A stretch of 64,000 bases of DNA from UBA1930 sp943371535 (GTDB taxonomy: Bacteria; Bacteroidota; Bacteroidia; Chitinophagales; Chitinophagaceae): the NCBI GenBank assembly GCA_943371535.1, contig CALRVE020000007.1, forward strand, positions 1-64,000. The letters are read 5' to 3'. The position numbers and the translations under genes were made by a program. The first letter of the stretch is position 1. Each line of letters begins with the position of its first letter. Of this stretch, positions 44,009 through 52,022 are shown piece by piece. Below the pieces are notes generated by a model. The model made no database searches and had not been told where the DNA came from. It saw only the letters and a list, made by a program, of their open reading frames with translations.

Positions 44009-45485
44009 ACCAACTGCCATAATTATTGGAGCTGGTGTTGCAGGCTTAGCATCTGCTATAAGACTTGCTGTACAAGGTTTTGAGGTGACAGTATTTGAAA
44101 AGAATAGTTACCCAGGAGGTAAATTAACTAATTTCAACTTAGGCAATTATCAATTTGATGCGGGTCCAAGTTTATTTACCCAACCTCAAAATATTGAAGA
44201 ATTATTTCAACTAGCTAACGAGCCCATTGAAAACTATTTCTCTTATGAGGCTTTACCCATTTCTTTCAAATATTTTTATGAAGATGGCACTGTAGCAAAT
44301 GCTTATACCAATAAAGAAAAACTGTTGCAAGAGTTTAAACAACAATTGGGAGAAGATGAATTGGCTATTACAAATTACTTAAAACAATCGGAAGATATTT
44401 ATAACAATATTGGCACTCTATTTTTAAATCATTCGCTACATAAAAAATCAACTTTACGCAAAGCCCCTATTCGTAAAGCATTAGCAGCTACAAAAGCTAA
44501 GTACTTGTTTAAAACCATGCATCAAGTAAATGCAACTGCTTTTAAAAATGCTAAAACAGTACAATTATTCAATCGCTTTGCTACTTACAATGGCAGCAAT
44601 CCTTACAAAGCACCAGGAATGTTAAGCTTAATTTCTCATTTAGAATTAACTGAAGGAACTTTTTATCCAAAAGGTGGTATGATCAGTATTACCAATGCTT
44701 TATACAACTTAGCTCAAAAAAAAGGAGTTCAATTTATATTCAATACAGCTGTAGAAAGAATTATTGAATATGAAAATAAGGTAAAAGGTGTAGTTGTAAA
44801 TGGTGAAAATGTGCATGCAACTATTGTAGTAAGTAATATGGATGTTTACTTTACATACAAGCATTTATTGAATAATGAAATAAAGGCAAAAAAAATCTTA
44901 CAACAAGAACGAAGCAGCAGTGCATTCATTTTTTATTGGGGTATGAATAGAGCGTTTAAAGAACTAGAATTACACAATATATTCTTCAGCAATAATTATA
45001 AAGCTGAGTTTAATAGTTTATTCAACACCAAACAATTGTATAACGACCCTACTGTGTACATTAATATTACCAGTAAATGTGAACCCAATATTCAAGCACC
45101 AGCTGGTAAGGAAAATTGGTTTGTTATGATTAATGTACCTGCAAACGTGGGTCAAAACTGGGAAGTTTACAAGCAACAAGCAAAGGAAAATATTATCCAA
45201 AAAATAAATAGAATTTTACAAACCAATATAGAACCATTCATTGAAGAAGAAGAAATTTTAGATCCAGTTTTAATTGAAAGTAAAACAGCATCTTACATGG
45301 GTTCATTGTATGGAACGTCTTCAAATTCAAAAATGGCAGCCTTCTTGCGTCATCCCAATTTCACCAATGCTATCAAAGGTTTATATTTTGTTGGAGGAAG
45401 TGTGCATCCCGGTGGAGGCATTCCATTGTGTTTAAAGAGTGCAAAAATTATGAGTGAGCTAGTGAATACAGATTTTTTAAAATGA
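44001..45485 (+). CDS. crtD: CrtD-like carotenoid 3,4-desaturase (phytoene desaturase family)
   Basis: The 494-residue protein begins IIGAGVAGLASAIRLAVQGF (FAD site, about 8-27) and E-K-N-S-Y-P-G-G-K-L, and ends with FVGGSVHPGGGIPLCL. It resembles phytoene desaturases but differs from the crtI product at 40962. In Bacteroidota the second paralog near cruF is usually the 3',4'-desaturase CrtD acting on a 1'-hydroxylated end group. That role is inferred from the neighbouring cruF. It overlaps idi by 8 bp and cruF by 4 bp. Confidence 0.82.
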   Translation: MPKPTAIIIGAGVAGLASAIRLAVQGFEVTVFEKNSYPGGKLTNFNLGNYQFDAGPSLFTQPQNIEELFQLANEPIENYFSYEALPISFKYFYEDGTVANAYTNKEKLLQEFKQQLGEDELAITNYLKQSEDIYNNIGTLFLNHSLHKKSTLRKAPIRKALAATKAKYLFKTMHQVNATAFKNAKTVQLFNRFATYNGSNPYKAPGMLSLISHLELTEGTFYPKGGMISITNALYNLAQKKGVQFIFNTAVERIIEYENKVKGVVVNGENVHATIVVSNMDVYFTYKHLLNNEIKAKKILQQERSSSAFIFYWGMNRAFKELELHNIFFSNNYKAEFNSLFNTKQLYNDPTVYINITSKCEPNIQAPAGKENWFVMINVPANVGQNWEVYKQQAKENIIQKINRILQTNIEPFIEEEEILDPVLIESKTASYMGSLYGTSSNSKMAAFLRHPNFTNAIKGLYFVGGSVHPGGGIPLCLKSAKIMSELVNTDFLK

Positions 45486-46165
45486 AACTTTCAAAACTAA
45501 ATATTGCCCTATTTATTGCTTTACTTTTTCACATAAGTGGTGCAATGGGTATATTGTTCTCAACACATAAAGATTGGTTCATACAAAATACTCCGATCAA
45601 TCTTTGCTTAATGAGTATATTATTGTTTTATACGCAAAAACAAAAAAATAAGTGGTTATATTTCTTTGCCCTCATTGCATTTTTAACAGGTATGATAACT
45701 GAAATAATTGGGGTAAATACGGGTTATTTATTTGGCAATTATAGTTATGGCATTGTAATGGGTTATAAAGTTTTAGGAGTGCCATTACTAATTGGTGTAC
45801 AGTGGTTTGTAACAGTGTTTTGTTGCGGTATTGCTATGCATCAACTACATCACTGGATAGAGAAAAAATACGAAATGCAGGGCATTATTCTATCTACTAA
45901 AATGCAAACATTGTCATTAATTTTCGATGGTGCATTATTGGCCACCTTATTTGATTATATCATGGAACCTGTGGCTATTAAATTAGGTTTTTGGCAGTGG
46001 CAAAACAATCAGATTCCATTACTCAATTATATATGTTGGTTTGTAATTAGTATGCTATTACTATTAATTTTCAGATGGCTACCAATTCATAAGCACAACC
46101 ATTTTGCTCTACATTTGTTAATTATTCAAACATTATTTTTTTTAATTTTAAGAGTTTATTTATAA
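45482..46165 (+). CDS. cruF: CruF-type carotenoid 1',2'-hydratase
   Basis: The 227-residue protein has about seven membrane segments and matches the carotenoid biosynthesis family DUF422/CruF: LTGMITEIIGVNTGYLFGNY (about 64-83), YKVLGVPLLIGVQWFV (about 91-106) and TLFDYIMEPVAIKLGFW (about 157-173). CruF adds water across the 1',2' bond of the acyclic end of gamma-carotene-type carotenoids, as in myxol and saproxanthin producers. It overlaps crtD by 4 bp and crtZ by 1 bp (TAATG). Confidence 0.88.
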   Translation: MKLSKLNIALFIALLFHISGAMGILFSTHKDWFIQNTPINLCLMSILLFYTQKQKNKWLYFFALIAFLTGMITEIIGVNTGYLFGNYSYGIVMGYKVLGVPLLIGVQWFVTVFCCGIAMHQLHHWIEKKYEMQGIILSTKMQTLSLIFDGALLATLFDYIMEPVAIKLGFWQWQNNQIPLLNYICWFVISMLLLLIFRWLPIHKHNHFALHLLIIQTLFFLILRVYL

Positions 46166-46635
46166 TGCTATTCACTATTTTTATCACATTACTCACTTTT
46201 GCCATCATGGAAGGCATTACATGGCTTACACACAAATATGTAATGCATGGTTTTTTGTGGTATTTACACGAAGATCACCATCAACCACATAACCACATTT
46301 TCGAAAAAAATGACGCTTTCTTTTTAATTTTTGCCATACCAAGTTGGCTTTGCATTATGTTAGGTTTACAAAACGAAATGTATTGGGTTGCTGCTATTGG
46401 CTTTGGTATTGCTTTATATGGTTTAGCTTATTTTATGATCCATGAAGTAATTATTCACCAACGTATCAAATGGTTTACACGTAGTAATAATAAATACATA
46501 AAAGCCATTCGTTGGGCACATAAAATGCACCATAAACATTTGAATAAAGAAGATGGTGAGAGTTTTGGAATGCTCATTGTTGCCAAAAAATATTGGGATA
46601 AAGTAAAAAAAGACGAAGCATTTCAAAAAAGTTAA
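46165..46635 (+). CDS. crtZ: Beta-carotene 3-hydroxylase (CrtZ)
   Basis: The 156-residue membrane protein has the four-histidine-box pattern of CrtZ/fatty-acid-hydroxylase diiron enzymes: HKYVMH (about 23-28), HEDHH (about 35-39), HEVIIH (about 93-98) and HKMHH (about 117-121), with three to four membrane segments between them. It adds the 3-hydroxyl to a beta-ring. It is the last gene of the overlapping idi-crtD-cruF-crtZ run. Length is normal for the bacterial CrtZ family. Confidence 0.93.
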   Translation: MLFTIFITLLTFAIMEGITWLTHKYVMHGFLWYLHEDHHQPHNHIFEKNDAFFLIFAIPSWLCIMLGLQNEMYWVAAIGFGIALYGLAYFMIHEVIIHQRIKWFTRSNNKYIKAIRWAHKMHHKHLNKEDGESFGMLIVAKKYWDKVKKDEAFQKS

Positions 46636-46658
46636 AAAAGTACATCAATCCTTGATGC

Positions 46659-46688
46659 TTGTTGTTTAACTAAGAAACTCTATATTTG
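46659..46688 (+). promoter_or_regulatory. Bacteroidota-type promoter of greA
   Basis: TTG at 46659-46661, a 19-nt spacer, then TATATTTG at 46681-46688 match the Bacteroidota primary sigma consensus (TTG-N17-23-TAnnTTTG). Transcription would begin about 7 nt later, leaving a 60-nt leader ahead of the greA ATG at 46757. Confidence 0.7.
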
Positions 46689-46756
46689 TATTTTATGCAA
46701 CGCTACAATTTGATTTGTGGCGTTGTATTTTTTTTATCTCTTCTAAACAAAAGATT

Positions 46757-47224
46757 ATGAGTGAATACGTAACACAAGAGACATTCGACAAAATGAAAAC
46801 TGAGCTTCACCGTATGAAAACGGTTGACAGACCAGCTGCTTCTAAAGCCATTGGAGAAGCAAGAGAAAAAGGCGATTTAAAAGAAAATGCCGAATACGAT
46901 AGTGCCAAAGAAGCACAAGGCATGCTTGAGGCTAAAATTAAACAATTAGAAGGTGTTATTGCTACAGCTAAAATTGTAGATACCAACACCATTGACACAA
47001 GCAGAGTAAGCATTTTAACCAAAGTAACTATTACCAATGTAGCTACTAAAAAAACAGTTACCTACCAATTAGTAGGCGAAAAAGAAGCCGACTTGAAATC
47101 TGGAAAAATTTCTGCTTCTTCTCCAATTGGTAAAGGTTTAATGGGTAAAGTAAAAGGCGAAGTTGCCGAAGTACAAGCCCCTAACGGTGTTATGAAATTT
47201 AAAATTGAAGACATTGCTGTATAA
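46757..47224 (+). CDS. greA: Transcription elongation factor GreA
   Basis: The 155-residue protein has the GreA N-terminal coiled-coil (FDKMKTELHRMKTVDRPAASKAI) with the conserved acidic tip D-L-K-E-N-A-E-Y near residue 40, and the C-terminal FKBP-like domain ending ISASSPIGKGLMGK. GreA helps RNA polymerase cleave backtracked transcripts. The ATG at 46757 is preferred; an upstream frame would extend into the leader. It is followed by an intrinsic terminator. Confidence 0.96.
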   Translation: MSEYVTQETFDKMKTELHRMKTVDRPAASKAIGEAREKGDLKENAEYDSAKEAQGMLEAKIKQLEGVIATAKIVDTNTIDTSRVSILTKVTITNVATKKTVTYQLVGEKEADLKSGKISASSPIGKGLMGKVKGEVAEVQAPNGVMKFKIEDIAV

Positions 47225-47243
47225 ATGAAATAAACGCTTCTTT

Positions 47244-47276
47244 AAAAAAGTGCAGTTGATACAACTGCACTTTTTT
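47244..47276 (+). terminator. Terminator of greA
   Basis: Arms 47244-47258 and 47262-47276 pair perfectly over 15 bp with a 3-nt loop, including A6 and T6 tails. The U-tract ends in ttttttaatg. Confidence 0.92.
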
Positions 47277-47317
47277 AATGTACATGCTATAAATTGCAAC
47301 AATAAAATTGTATAATA

Positions 47318-47707
47318 ATGACTATTTTCTCGAAGATTATTAATGGCGAAATCCCCTGTTATAAAATTGCTGAAAACGAACAATTTATTGCTTTCCTAGA
47401 TATTTTTCCTGTTCAATATGGTCATACTTTAATAGTGCCTAAAATTGAAGTGGATAAAATTTTTGATGTACCCGATAGCTATTTAAGCAACTTATTACTA
47501 TTTGCAAAACCTATTGCACATGCTATTGAACAAGCATTTAACTGTAATAGAGTAAACATCATTACTGTTGGCTTAGAAGTACCTCATGCACATGTTCATT
47601 TATTGGCAACCAATACAGTACACGATGTAGATTTAAGTAAACCTAAACTAAAACTTTCTGCAGAAGAACTACAATCTATTCAACAAAAAATCATTGCCTT
47701 TCTTTAA
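47318..47707 (+). CDS. HIT-family nucleotide-binding protein
   Basis: The 129-residue protein has the N-terminal pattern TIFSKIINGEIPCYKIAENE (about 2-21), YGHTLIVPK and the triad HAHVHLL (about 91-97), the histidine triad of HIT hydrolases (Hint-like). These split nucleoside phosphoramidates or AMP conjugates; the cellular substrate is not clear. It lies between greA and rsmA on the same strand. Confidence 0.93.
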   Translation: MTIFSKIINGEIPCYKIAENEQFIAFLDIFPVQYGHTLIVPKIEVDKIFDVPDSYLSNLLLFAKPIAHAIEQAFNCNRVNIITVGLEVPHAHVHLLATNTVHDVDLSKPKLKLSAEELQSIQQKIIAFL

Positions 47708-47757
47708 AAAACAACTTGCCTCAAACACATTGTAAAGCAGTGCTTACATTTGCTGTA

Positions 47758-48540
47758 ATGCAATACACTTTAAAGAAAAGTTTAGGTCAACATTTTTTAA
47801 AAGATGAAAACATTTGTAAAAAAATTGTTGATGCTGTACAAATCAATTTAAATCAACATCAAGTAAATCAATTAATTGAAGTAGGACCCGGCGGCGGTGC
47901 TATTACTAAATATTTATTGCAAATTCCTTCAATTAATTTTAAGGCGGTTGAACTTGATGCAGAAAAAATAACATTTTTAGAAGCTACCTACCCTGCCATA
48001 CAATCTAAAATTATTCATCAAAGTTTTTTAGATATTGATGCTCCTTTTGAAAATCAGTTTATGGTGGTAGGAAATTTTCCTTACAATATTTCCTCTCAAA
48101 TTTTATTTAAAATATTAGAGTGGCATCAGCAAGTTCCTATAATTATTGGTATGTTCCAAAAAGAAGTAGCCCAACGTGTAGCTGCAAAACCCAATAGCAA
48201 AACCTATGGTATTTTAAGTGTACTCATTCAAGCATACTATCAGGTAGACTATTTATTTGATGTTGCTCCAGGCTGCTTTAATCCACCACCTAAAGTAATG
48301 AGCGGAGTTATTCAACTAACACTAAAAGAAAATCGTTATAAGGTTAGTAGCGATAAAGCTTTTGCTCAATTGGTAAAACTAGCTTTTAATCAGCGAAGAA
48401 AAATGTTACGCAATGCAGTAAAATCAGTATTTTCAGAAGACATATTAAAAGATGAATTGTTTAATAAGCGTGCCGAACAATTAAGTATAGAAGATTTTGC
48501 TGCATTAACTTTTCGTATGAATGGTAGTACTCAAAAATAA
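47758..48540 (+). CDS. rsmA: 16S rRNA (adenine1518/1519-N6,N6)-dimethyltransferase
   Basis: The 260-residue product (KsgA/RsmA) starts at ATG 47758 (MQYTLKKSLGQHFLKDE). Motifs: VGPGGGAITKYLL for SAM binding, VVGNFPYNISSQIL with the N-F-P-Y catalytic motif, and a C-terminal helical domain. It dimethylates two adjacent adenines at the 3' end of 16S rRNA. A TTG-started extension of 14 residues upstream has no family support. Confidence 0.96.
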   Translation: MQYTLKKSLGQHFLKDENICKKIVDAVQINLNQHQVNQLIEVGPGGGAITKYLLQIPSINFKAVELDAEKITFLEATYPAIQSKIIHQSFLDIDAPFENQFMVVGNFPYNISSQILFKILEWHQQVPIIIGMFQKEVAQRVAAKPNSKTYGILSVLIQAYYQVDYLFDVAPGCFNPPPKVMSGVIQLTLKENRYKVSSDKAFAQLVKLAFNQRRKMLRNAVKSVFSEDILKDELFNKRAEQLSIEDFAALTFRMNGSTQK

Positions 48541-48548
48541 ATTTGTAA

Positions 48549-49472
48549 GTGAAGAAAATAATCATCTCAGGACCAGCCCATGAAATTATAGAGACAACAC
48601 TTTTGTCTAAAGGATATACTGTGCTCAACAATCCATCTATCAGCTACCAAGAATTAGCAACTAAAATTGAAGATGCAGTTGGTTTAATTGTTACTACAAG
48701 ATTAAAAATTGATCAAGCTATATTAAATAAAGCCCAACATTTACAATGGATAGGCCGTTTGGGTAGTGGCATGGAATTAATTGATGTAAATTATGCTGCT
48801 ACAAAAAATATTCAATGCTTTAGTAGCCCTGAAGGCAATAGAAATGCTGTTGCCGAACATACACTAGGTTTATTATTGAACCTAATGAATAAAATGAACA
48901 GCAGCTATGCTAGTTTAAAAAATAAAATTTGGGCAAGAGAAGAAAGTAGAGGCGAAGAACTACAAGGCAAAACCGTTGGTATTATTGGCTTTGGTAATAC
49001 AGGCAGTAGTTTTGCCAAATTACTCAGTGCTTTTGATGTTACTGTTTTAGCGTACGATAAATTTAAATCTGGCTTTGCCAATAATTATATTAGAGAAGCT
49101 AATATTGAACATATTCAACGCTATGCCAATATAATTAGCCTTCACTTACCACTGACGGAAGACACTTATCATTTTGCCAATGATTCCTTTTTTAATGAAT
49201 GTGAAAATCAACCCTATTTTTTAAATACTTGTAGAGGTAAAGTAACCGATACCAATGCTTTAATAAATGCATTAAGAAATCAAAAAATTAAAGCTGCTGG
49301 CTTAGATGTACTTGAAAATGAAAAGCTAGATACTTATACTGTTGAAGAAATGCAACAACTAGAAAAACTATTCAGCTTTAATAATGTTGTTATAACACCA
49401 CATACAGCAGGTGTTACAGTAGATTCTTTTTATAAAATGAGTAAAGTTTTATTAGATAAATTACCACTATAA
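48549..49472 (+). CDS. D-2-hydroxyacid dehydrogenase (phosphoglycerate-dehydrogenase-like)
   Basis: The 307-residue protein starts at GTG 48549, 8 bp after rsmA. It has the NAD-binding motif GIIGFGNTGSSFAKLL (about 140-155), LHLPLTEDTYHF, the Arg-containing NTCRGKVTDTNAL and catalytic His in TPHTAGVT. This is the SerA/GyaR-type family fold without the C-terminal ACT domain, so it is a short form. Substrate unknown; serine synthesis or hydroxyacid reduction is possible. Confidence 0.88.
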   Translation: MKKIIISGPAHEIIETTLLSKGYTVLNNPSISYQELATKIEDAVGLIVTTRLKIDQAILNKAQHLQWIGRLGSGMELIDVNYAATKNIQCFSSPEGNRNAVAEHTLGLLLNLMNKMNSSYASLKNKIWAREESRGEELQGKTVGIIGFGNTGSSFAKLLSAFDVTVLAYDKFKSGFANNYIREANIEHIQRYANIISLHLPLTEDTYHFANDSFFNECENQPYFLNTCRGKVTDTNALINALRNQKIKAAGLDVLENEKLDTYTVEEMQQLEKLFSFNNVVITPHTAGVTVDSFYKMSKVLLDKLPL

Positions 49473-49475
49473 ATT

Positions 49476-50624
49476 TTGCAACAACAATACGACTATATAA
49501 TCACTGGTGCAGGATGTGCAGGCTTAAGTTTACTAATGCGATTATTGCAAGAACCTACCTTATGTAATAAAAAAATTTTAGTAATAGACGAACAGTTAAA
49601 AAATAAAAATGATCGTACATGGTGTTTTTGGGAGAAAGAAGAAGGTTTATTTGAGCCAATTGTACATCATCAATGGAGTAACTTAATTTTTGAATCTGCT
49701 AACTATCATTCAAGCTTTTCTATAGCTCCGTATAAGTACAAAATGATTCATGGCATTGATTTTTACAATTATGTTCTACAGTTTGCTAGTACATTTTCTA
49801 ATGTTGAATTTGTGTATGAAAAAGTAAACAACATTTACAATCAAAATAATGTAGCAGTAGTTGAATTAAATAATCAAAAAATAGAGGGTGCGTATATTTT
49901 CAACTCAATACTATTCAAACCACCCACACTAAAAAAAACTGATTATTATTTACTACAACATTTTAAAGGCTGGGAAATTGAAACTGCTGAACGTGTTTTT
50001 GATAAACAAAAAGCCACTTTTATGGACTTTACTGTTAGTCAACAACATGGCACTACTTTTATGTATGTACTGCCAACAGCAGCCAATAAAGCATTGGTAG
50101 AATACACTTTATTTACTGAACAACTTTTGCCTCTAGAAGAATATACACAAGCTTTACAAGCATACATTGAAAAAAAATTAGACATCAAAAACTACAACAT
50201 AACACATGAAGAATTTGGTATTATTCCAATGACCAATTATTTATTTCCGAATAATGAAGGCAAAATAATTTATATAGGCATAGCAGGTGGACAAGCAAAA
50301 GGCAGCAGTGGTTATGCTTTTAACTTTATTCAAAAACGAACTACACAAATTGTACAATCGCTGGTAAAAAATAATCATCCGTTTACCAAAAGAAGTTTAA
50401 ACGACAAAAAATTTCATTTATACGATAGTGTTTTACTACAAGTATTACAACAGAAAAAAATGCAAGGAGCCGATATTTTTACAGCCATTTTCAAAAAAAA
50501 TAAGCCACAAACCGTTTTACAATTTTTAGACAATAACAGTGTTTTTCTACAAGATCTAAAAATTATGAGCAGTGTTCCTACATTCGTTTTTTTGCCAGCA
50601 GCTATTAAAGAAATATTGCACTAA
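49476..50624 (+). CDS. crtY: Lycopene beta-cyclase (CrtY type)
   Basis: The 382-residue flavoprotein begins 3 bp after the preceding stop at a TTG start (no ATG lies before the FAD motif IITGAGCAGLSLLMRLL at about 8-24). It has DRTWCFWEKEEGLF, a marker of the CrtY/CrtL cyclases, and TFMYVLPTAANKALVEYTLF. It forms one or both beta-rings from lycopene, a prerequisite for the crtZ product. It lies 2.8 kb from the main crt block, at the end of a housekeeping run. Confidence 0.9.
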   Translation: MQQQYDYIITGAGCAGLSLLMRLLQEPTLCNKKILVIDEQLKNKNDRTWCFWEKEEGLFEPIVHHQWSNLIFESANYHSSFSIAPYKYKMIHGIDFYNYVLQFASTFSNVEFVYEKVNNIYNQNNVAVVELNNQKIEGAYIFNSILFKPPTLKKTDYYLLQHFKGWEIETAERVFDKQKATFMDFTVSQQHGTTFMYVLPTAANKALVEYTLFTEQLLPLEEYTQALQAYIEKKLDIKNYNITHEEFGIIPMTNYLFPNNEGKIIYIGIAGGQAKGSSGYAFNFIQKRTTQIVQSLVKNNHPFTKRSLNDKKFHLYDSVLLQVLQQKKMQGADIFTAIFKKNKPQTVLQFLDNNSVFLQDLKIMSSVPTFVFLPAAIKEILH

Positions 50625-50633
50625 TTAAACTAT

Positions 50634-50641
50634 TACTTTTG
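50634..50641 (+). promoter_or_regulatory. -7 element of the tRNA-Arg gene
   Basis: TACTTTTG matches TAnnTTTG exactly and ends 8 nt before the tRNA 5' end. A TTG lies 15 nt further up (50616-50618), a shorter spacing than the usual 17-23. Confidence 0.45.
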
Positions 50642-50649
50642 CACTCATT

Positions 50650-50721
50650 GGTCTTGTAGTACAATGGATAGTATGAGAGTTTCCGAAGCTCCAGATCCAG
50701 GTTCGATTCCTGGCAAGACCA
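50650..50721 (+). tRNA. tRNA-Arg (anticodon CCG)
   Basis: Acceptor arms GGTCTTG (50650-50656) and CAAGACC (50714-50720) pair fully, followed by discriminator A. The D-stem GTAC/GTAT, anticodon loop TTCCGAA with CCG at 50683-50685, and T-arm CCAGG-TTCGATT-CCTGG are complete. The first anticodon-stem pair is an A-C mismatch (50676, 50692). CCA is not encoded. It decodes CGG (Arg). Confidence 0.95.
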
Positions 50722-50787
50722 CTCCCCTCTCTTATTTTTTCCTTTTATACAATATTATTTTCCGCCAATCGTCTTTCTATTTTTACA

Positions 50788-51363
50788 ATGAATAGAGTGG
50801 CTACTTTAGACGCCGTAATGGTAAACGGACAAAAAAGAAATATAACACAGGTAATTAATGATTACAGCAAAAGGTTGTTGGGTTTCATTAAAAAACGTGT
50901 GTCTAATGATGCCGATGCTGAAGATATTTTACAAGATGTTTTTTATCAATTCATAGGTAATACTCAACCTATTGAGCAACTCACAGGTTGGTTATATACT
51001 GTTGCAAGAAATAAAATAACCGATAAAAAAAGAAAACATAAACCCGAGTTATTAGAAGATATTTTTTCTGGTGATGATGAAAATGGGTTTTCTTGGACCG
51101 ATTTATTTTTTAACGCTTCCAACAATCCTGAGAATGAATACCTAAAAAATATTTTTTGGGAAACACTTAACTCAGCTTTAGACGAGTTACCAGAAGATCA
51201 AAAAACAGTGTTTGTACAAAACGAATTAGAAGGCATTTCATTTAAAGAAATTTCTGAACAAACTGGCGTTTCGGTAAATACACTACTCTCAAGAAAACGA
51301 TATGCTGTATTACATTTAAGAACTAGGCTACAAACATTAAAAGAAGAATTATTGAATTATTAA
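50788..51363 (+). CDS. ECF-type RNA polymerase sigma factor
   Basis: The 191-residue protein has sigma region 2 (DAEDILQDVFYQFI at about 46-59, then LTGWLYTVARNKITDKKRK) and region 4 (LDELPEDQKTVFVQNELEGISFKEISEQTG). It is followed by a small two-helix membrane protein and an HMA-like protein in the same direction; the membrane protein could act as an anti-sigma, which is inference. The start at 50788 lies 66 bp after the tRNA. Confidence 0.93.
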   Translation: MNRVATLDAVMVNGQKRNITQVINDYSKRLLGFIKKRVSNDADAEDILQDVFYQFIGNTQPIEQLTGWLYTVARNKITDKKRKHKPELLEDIFSGDDENGFSWTDLFFNASNNPENEYLKNIFWETLNSALDELPEDQKTVFVQNELEGISFKEISEQTGVSVNTLLSRKRYAVLHLRTRLQTLKEELLNY

Positions 51364-51373
51364 ACCTAAAGCA

Positions 51374-51730
51374 ATGAGCAATAAAAAATTTTGGATAAAA
51401 AAAGTAGCAGGGTTTACCGTTTGTGCAGTAACAATAGTAGCCTTATTTGGGTATATAGTCATGTTGTTATGGAACAATGTTTTAGTTGAAGTAACACCCA
51501 TAAAACCCATTAATTTTTGGCAATCGTTGGGTTTACTATTGCTCAGCAAAATATTGTTTGGAGGCTTTAACAAAGGTTTTGCACAGAAAGGTAAAATGTG
51601 GAGCAGCGAAATGAAGGCTAAATGGCACAATATGAGTACCGAAGAAAAAGAACAATTTAAACAACAATGGAAAAACAAGTGTAACACATTTAAACAAAAA
51701 AGCGTTACACCAACTGTTACCAACGAATAA
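51374..51730 (+). CDS. Small two-helix membrane protein following a sigma gene
   Basis: The 118-residue protein has two membrane segments (about 7-29 and 42-60) and a charged, probably cytosolic C-terminal part (MKAKWHNMSTEEKEQFKQQW, about 75-94). It lies 10 bp after the ECF sigma gene. Homologous pairs of sigma and small membrane protein are common in this group of bacteria; a role as anti-sigma or sensor is possible, but no zinc anti-sigma motif is seen. Confidence 0.7.
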   Translation: MSNKKFWIKKVAGFTVCAVTIVALFGYIVMLLWNNVLVEVTPIKPINFWQSLGLLLLSKILFGGFNKGFAQKGKMWSSEMKAKWHNMSTEEKEQFKQQWKNKCNTFKQKSVTPTVTNE

Positions 51731-51754
51731 TTTTAAACACTAAAAATCAGTTAT

Positions 51755-51967
51755 ATGAGTGTGCATGTTTTTAAAACAAACATTATTAATACTACACATG
51801 TAAAAAATGTAGCTAAAACTATTCAAACTATTGATGGTGTAAACAAATGGAATATTGATTTACACGATATTGATAAAGTGTTAAGGGTAGAAACCAATGA
51901 TTTAACACCCGATGCAATTGCTACTGTTGTTCAAATGGCTGGCTATTATTGTGTAGAATTAGAATAA
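51755..51967 (+). CDS. HMA-like ferredoxin-fold protein without CxxC
   Basis: The 70-residue protein fits the beta-alpha-beta-beta-alpha-beta heavy-metal-associated fold: VHVFKTNI, VAKTIQTIDGVNKWNIDLHD, KVLRVETN, DAIATVVQMAGYYCVEL. The metal-binding C-x-x-C loop is absent; the only Cys is near the C terminus. It is likely part of the sigma-membrane-protein operon and ends at a strong terminator. Function unknown. Confidence 0.75.
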   Translation: MSVHVFKTNIINTTHVKNVAKTIQTIDGVNKWNIDLHDIDKVLRVETNDLTPDAIATVVQMAGYYCVELE

Positions 51968-51971
51968 AAAA

Positions 51972-52004
51972 AGAGTGGTCTTCTCTTGCAGAGAAGACCA
52001 CTCT
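51972..52004 (-). terminator. Terminator between convergent genes
   Basis: Arms 51972-51985 and 51991-52004 pair perfectly over 14 bp with a 5-nt loop. On the minus strand six T residues follow, so it mainly ends the response-regulator transcript; on the plus strand the hairpin has no T-run. Confidence 0.85.
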
Positions 52005-52022
52005 AAAAACATTTATTACAAT

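Noticed and set aside
40962..45485. crtI and crtD as a simple duplication of one gene
   Set aside because: The proteins share only the FAD motif and family ends and differ in the middle; neighbours support distinct roles.
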